Of a stretch of DNA of 64,000 bases, positions 61,501-64,000 are shown piece after piece. The stretch spans positions 251,808-315,807 of the forward strand of contig CAZTFF010000001.1 in the NCBI GenBank assembly GCA_964612485.1, given 5' to 3'. The DNA comes from JAFGNV01 sp964612485 (lineage in GTDB: Bacteria; Chloroflexota; Anaerolineae; 4572-78; J111). The position numbers were made by a program, and so were the translations under genes. Numbering within the stretch: position 1 is the first letter of the stretch; each line of letters opens with the position of its first letter. A model generated the notes under the pieces. The model ran no database searches, had not been told where the DNA came from, and was given only the letters and a program-made list of their open reading frames with translations.

Positions 61501-63875
61501 CCGGTATCAGAGGTTGTGGTAGATAGACCAACCATACTTGCTGCGTATTTTTTAACCGACTCTGTGCCCTTCCGGTTCTTAAACGCTTCGTACGATTCAC
61601 CAAATTGCTGCTCGAACTTTTCTTTTTTACCGGCCAGTTGTCCTTGCAATTCGGGATCATCACTCTGTTTGGCTCTTGTTTCCAGATCGGCAATATCCCG
61701 TTTGGCTTTCCCTTTTTCGATCCTGTTTTGTACGCCGGACACAGCGTTTTCTTTGAGGTTGGCCGCGGTTTTAGTGGTGGCGGTGCTGACAAAGCCGGAG
61801 ACATTGCCTTGAAGTTTGGCCTGCTTTGCTTTGAGTTTATCCGGGTCGCCTTCCTCGGTCGTTTTCATATCGATATAACGGAAGAGGATGGCCAGCGGCT
61901 GTAGCCCAAATTTTACGTTACCCAGGATGGTGCCAATCAATCCCAAAACATCATTCACCGGGTGCAGCGTGCTGATAATGGTGCTCATAAACGAGGCAAT
62001 GGGCGTAAACACCCCCGGCGTCCAGGCAAAGGGGAAAAAGAAGGGCACAAAGATGGGGGCCAGCGAGATCATCACGTTGCTGATGATGAGCAGCATTTTG
62101 GCAATGAAGAGAATAATGGTGAAAATAATATTGATCAGGCTGACAATAGAGTTGATAAAATCAACCACCCCAATGAGCGCCTCTAAAAGCGCCGCGATGC
62201 CGCCCCAAACCGTATCCTCGTCGCCAATGGCGGCAAAGCCTTCCACCATTGCCACGGCGCTGTCGCCAATGGCAAAGACGTTTTCCTGCATCCAGGCCGC
62301 CGGATCATTGGCCAGCTTGACCAGGTTGATCAGCCCGTCGGCGTAGGGGATTTTGCCGGTGGCCGCTTCAACGATCTGATCGGCTACAAAACTGGTGGCC
62401 CCTTCTTCCAGGCCCGATAAAATTCCCTCTTTGAGGGCCTCGTCGGCCATCTCGTCGGGATCCAGTTCAGCCTCGGGCGCTTCCTCGTCGGCCCCTTCGG
62501 CAACGGTAAAGCTACCGTCGCCTCCAAGAGCCGTAAAATCAACATCACCCTCGGCGCTCAACCCCTGCCGGAACTGGTACTCCTGTTCCACATCGGCAAT
62601 AGAGAGCTGAACCGTACCTGCGGCCAGCTCGTCCCAGGTGGGCAGCGGCGGCGGCAGTTCCGGTTCTTCAAACTCCTCCTCATCGGGTTCGTATTTCAGT
62701 TCCGTGGCGGTATCGCCGTCGATATCGGCCACCGCCGAAGGATCGACCTCCGGTTCGGGCGGCTTGATGTTGGCTTTGGGCGGAATATCGACCTCACCTT
62801 TTTGCTCGTCCTGCTTCTCTTTATCCTTTTCTTCCGCCGCACCCTCGCCGGATTTTTTGGCTTCCTCGCCTTTTTTCTCTTTTTTCTCGTCCGCCGAATC
62901 TTGCGCCTTGGCCTTGGTCTCTTCCTGTTCTTCTTCGCTGGCGCCTTCTTCCTCTTCTTCACCCTCTTCGTCTTCGGCCCGCTGTACGCCAGAAGGCGCG
63001 TTCATGGCCTGGTCGATGGCGGCGTCCGGTTCCTGAGCTATTTTTTCTTCCGCGTCATCAACAGTTTTGGAAGGGCCATCCGGGGGTGTGCCGGCCGGCG
63101 GGGTCATTTGTGGCTGCACCGCGTGGTCGGCCACGGCGTCGGCTTCTTGCTCGTACTGGTCATCGGGCGGATTGACCACCATTTTGGTCTGCGCGTTGTT
63201 GTTTGATGGTGTGCCGCCTGATGAGCCGGTTTCGTCCCGGGAGCGAGTACCGCCCTGCTGCCGGGTGTGCCAGCCTTCGTGATACAGCAGTTTTTGGCCT
63301 TCGCCGGAGTTGGGGTTGTATTCTCCCTGCCGGAAGAAAATGTCTTGACCGTGGGTAAAAGCGCGGGCGCCCAGCGATTGGTTCAGCCGGTCCGCTTTGG
63401 TATCGGTGTGAATTTTGATATTTTCCGGGTCGGCCACGCCCAGGTCTTGCTTGAACTTGGCCTGCATCGGTTCCGGCAGCGATTGGCCGCCCTGATCGGT
63501 AGCCCGGTCGATCTCGCTGCTGGTGGAGCCGGTGAGTTCGACGCCGCCCGTATCGTCAACTTCGCGTTGAGCCACCGGGCCGTTGCCGGTGAGCGTTTTC
63601 AGATCGGCATCGAGCGAACCAAATGATTGGCGCTGCACGTAGCCCGCCATCATTCGTTGGATATATTTGTTGCCGTAGTTCCGCTGCAACCCCGACACCG
63701 CCTTGGGCGAAAGCCCCCGGGGGTTGGCCATGGCCCGCTGAAGCACCGTGGCGTCGCCAAACTGCGCCATCGGATTCATATCCATCACCGCCGGCATGGC
63801 CGGTACGGCTTGTTTGGGCTTTTTATGGGCTTCGTTAGCGGGCTTGGTATCGGTTTTTTTAGGCTGCTTGCTCAT
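58578..63875 (-). CDS. Giant DUF4157 protein with central membrane-type segments, candidate injection-system effector
   Basis: A 1765-residue protein. The N-terminus has AVSGLQRNYGNKYIQRMMAGY (about 59-79) and VQRQ, the motif shared with two neighbouring genes. The DUF4157 core (about 135-210) has H199-E200-G-W-H203 in LLYHEGWHTRQQ. After an acidic low-complexity region come several hydrophobic segments (about 540-650), a Lys/Asp/Glu-rich coiled coil (about 760-1110), a beta-type region (about 1120-1370), a run of about 75 mostly acidic residues (about 1395-1470), and helical C-terminal parts with TETSQTTDSTAKATQTG. The build (loader, membrane part, coiled coil) recalls large pore-forming or translocating toxins, but no known toxin family is recognised. 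It is the first gene of the visible cluster; AAGGA is close to the ATG. Confidence 0.8.
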   Translation of the reverse strand: MSKQPKKTDTKPANEAHKKPKQAVPAMPAVMDMNPMAQFGDATVLQRAMANPRGLSPKAVSGLQRNYGNKYIQRMMAGYVQRQSFGSLDADLKTLTGNGPVAQREVDDTGGVELTGSTSSEIDRATDQGGQSLPEPMQAKFKQDLGVADPENIKIHTDTKADRLNQSLGARAFTHGQDIFFRQGEYNPNSGEGQKLLYHEGWHTRQQGGTRSRDETGSSGGTPSNNNAQTKMVVNPPDDQYEQEADAVADHAVQPQMTPPAGTPPDGPSKTVDDAEEKIAQEPDAAIDQAMNAPSGVQRAEDEEGEEEEEGASEEEQEETKAKAQDSADEKKEKKGEEAKKSGEGAAEEKDKEKQDEQKGEVDIPPKANIKPPEPEVDPSAVADIDGDTATELKYEPDEEEFEEPELPPPLPTWDELAAGTVQLSIADVEQEYQFRQGLSAEGDVDFTALGGDGSFTVAEGADEEAPEAELDPDEMADEALKEGILSGLEEGATSFVADQIVEAATGKIPYADGLINLVKLANDPAAWMQENVFAIGDSAVAMVEGFAAIGDEDTVWGGIAALLEALIGVVDFINSIVSLINIIFTIILFIAKMLLIISNVMISLAPIFVPFFFPFAWTPGVFTPIASFMSTIISTLHPVNDVLGLIGTILGNVKFGLQPLAILFRYIDMKTTEEGDPDKLKAKQAKLQGNVSGFVSTATTKTAANLKENAVSGVQNRIEKGKAKRDIADLETRAKQSDDPELQGQLAGKKEKFEQQFGESYEAFKNRKGTESVKKYAASMVGLSTTTSDTGEVKLGKTTTDEKTGKTKTEYLSGSGVVGAFTRTAKDIGVAQLTTKKGREDTFSKYTKSKKEIADELSIKPKSVRDYEAKTKAETEAQLQKTDPYKKATTDFDDAESTRATAEAYRKIHEDEESAHRSEADNQKLKRDTARDEAQNLASQAKDKRKTAQEKQAAAQKEYDDAVINPKYNLDEVIAIHKKKKAVDAEAEQLRAQADALDKTAKQRRDEAKEAERIRRDEVLNADIRKKLAAKSKDEAEQAAKHKADLEKYQQGLLKGGTDEWRSGTDSKKNKLASFIMNNDPSGGQRHGPGKLGQQLIKNLMQNSLEAKEYKTEKQRADDAQTLKDAGQLKEAYDKVRGLDPKKWWVGDKDDPDYPGRADSLRGGKAWSQGTWGITSSSKVETADKYEALAHQITELQTSLKDSLGTIIDENRNFKISISTIIPDLPNDAKRADEGETAFIITMKGSRVGETGDSSPGNSAWITQDVGEAATDIDLYIGGNTQQEITKFPLRNETVTKGYHAADNVTPTQIKMSPQSVNLEYEEAGNKKVYKYNPIGQKITGSNSDYDVFVGYERVRLVEQEGQPAQAQAKLDNSVQRKADPVQMARSGSFIQRQADEDEDAEETIDLGPEPEEEAAPEAEADLGEEEEFEDEEFEEEEEEEFEEEAEEDFYEEELPEETFEEEMAAEEEEESGGDMEYFSMLNAGYQAQMLAMLPEPPEGMIDNIQSLAMAHAQVQGEEYDLLLQQQQIGAFQQHGQGQMVELEGAKKFTAINKQGVEAHQKDAVKQEQAQIDKTNAFAEKEGQAQQTAQESGKGDNFFTKIFGKIMEGFGFGSALGGGGDADAAGANKQATETSQTTDSTAKATQTGQARTAQEQAITQAVQGEAEQSHNQLDEMEDHLSDKQGEAEEGLGELDEAGAANEEQLDMVNEEEGRLEDEYMASVDEAEAWADEHSAAREEIFAELDADLGAPPEDQLERVESLEV

Positions 63876-64000
63876 GCTGATCCTTTGGGGACAGATACCT
63901 TTTTGTATAGATATTCAGATAATGATTTTGGATCCAAGACCCTATATCTCGACTTTGTCCATTTTTTGGTAAGATAAAATGGGATTGGACAGCGATAACT
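63876..64000. other. Upstream region of the injection-system cluster, window edge
   Basis: AAAGGATCAGC before the ATG is the ribosome site. TTGGATCCAA (63930-63939) and several TATxxT-like words lie upstream on the minus strand, but no convincing promoter pair was found. The next gene lies beyond the window. Confidence 0.35.

Overview
The window carries a high-GC bacterial chromosome segment. Its long multi-GAF/PAS histidine kinases, Rcp1-type receivers, class III cyclase, dispersed GC-rich palindromes and an extracellular contractile injection system (eCIS) of the kind annotated in filamentous Chloroflexota suggest an Anaerolineae-like member of Chloroflexota. That placement is inferred from gene content; there is no rRNA or other phylogenetic marker, and no tRNA or CRISPR array was seen.

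Layout. (1) 1-13681, all on the minus strand: a signalling island with a winged-helix fragment, a CheY-like receiver, a five-GAF hybrid kinase, two Rcp1-like receivers, a PAS/GAF kinase with a phytochrome-type H-box, a PAS kinase, a NarL-type regulator overlapping an NtrB-like kinase, and a GAF-GAF adenylate cyclase. (2) 14334-16980, plus strand: a thioredoxin-TPR (CnoX-like) protein and a receiver-GAF kinase. (3) 17016-19902, minus: a TauC/SsuC-type ABC permease, its ATPase and an MFS carrier. (4) 20223-25992, plus: an M23 metallopeptidase with a golvesin-like tail, an HU/IHF-like protein behind an elaborate repeat- and operator-rich control region, a type IIG restriction-modification enzyme and a coupled HicA/HicB pair. 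(5) 26283-30469, plus: pyruvate phosphate dikinase and an orphan binding lipoprotein. (6) 30421-63875, all minus: a secreted PKD/FN3 protein, FHA and vWA membrane proteins, a methyltransferase and the eCIS.

The eCIS is read from right to left: a 1765-residue DUF4157 protein, a TPR protein, an M15-type peptidase, a DUF4157 protein with 15-residue tandem repeats, a Pvc16-like terminator, sheath, tube, tail-assembly chaperone, DUF6760, an acidic protein, a second tube, another DUF4157 protein, a LysM hub protein, VgrG-like spike, PAAR tip, gp25, J-like and I-like baseplate proteins, then a DUF4159-like protein, a methyltransferase, and FHA, vWA and FHA proteins. No Afp15-like AAA+ ATPase, tail fibre or obvious tape measure is inside the window; they may lie beyond base 64000.

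The most striking signal is a complete programmed -1 frameshift site in the eCIS: a G_GGG_GGG slippery heptamer, a 6-nt spacer and a perfect 9-bp stem holding the zero-frame stop. It would fuse the tail-assembly chaperone to DUF6760, as phage lambda makes gpG and gpGT. Other notable points are a shared N-terminal motif in three candidate eCIS cargo proteins, palindromic elements that have entered coding sequence (in the restriction enzyme and at the end of a kinase), and a base-composition switch marking exchange of the restriction enzyme's recognition domain.
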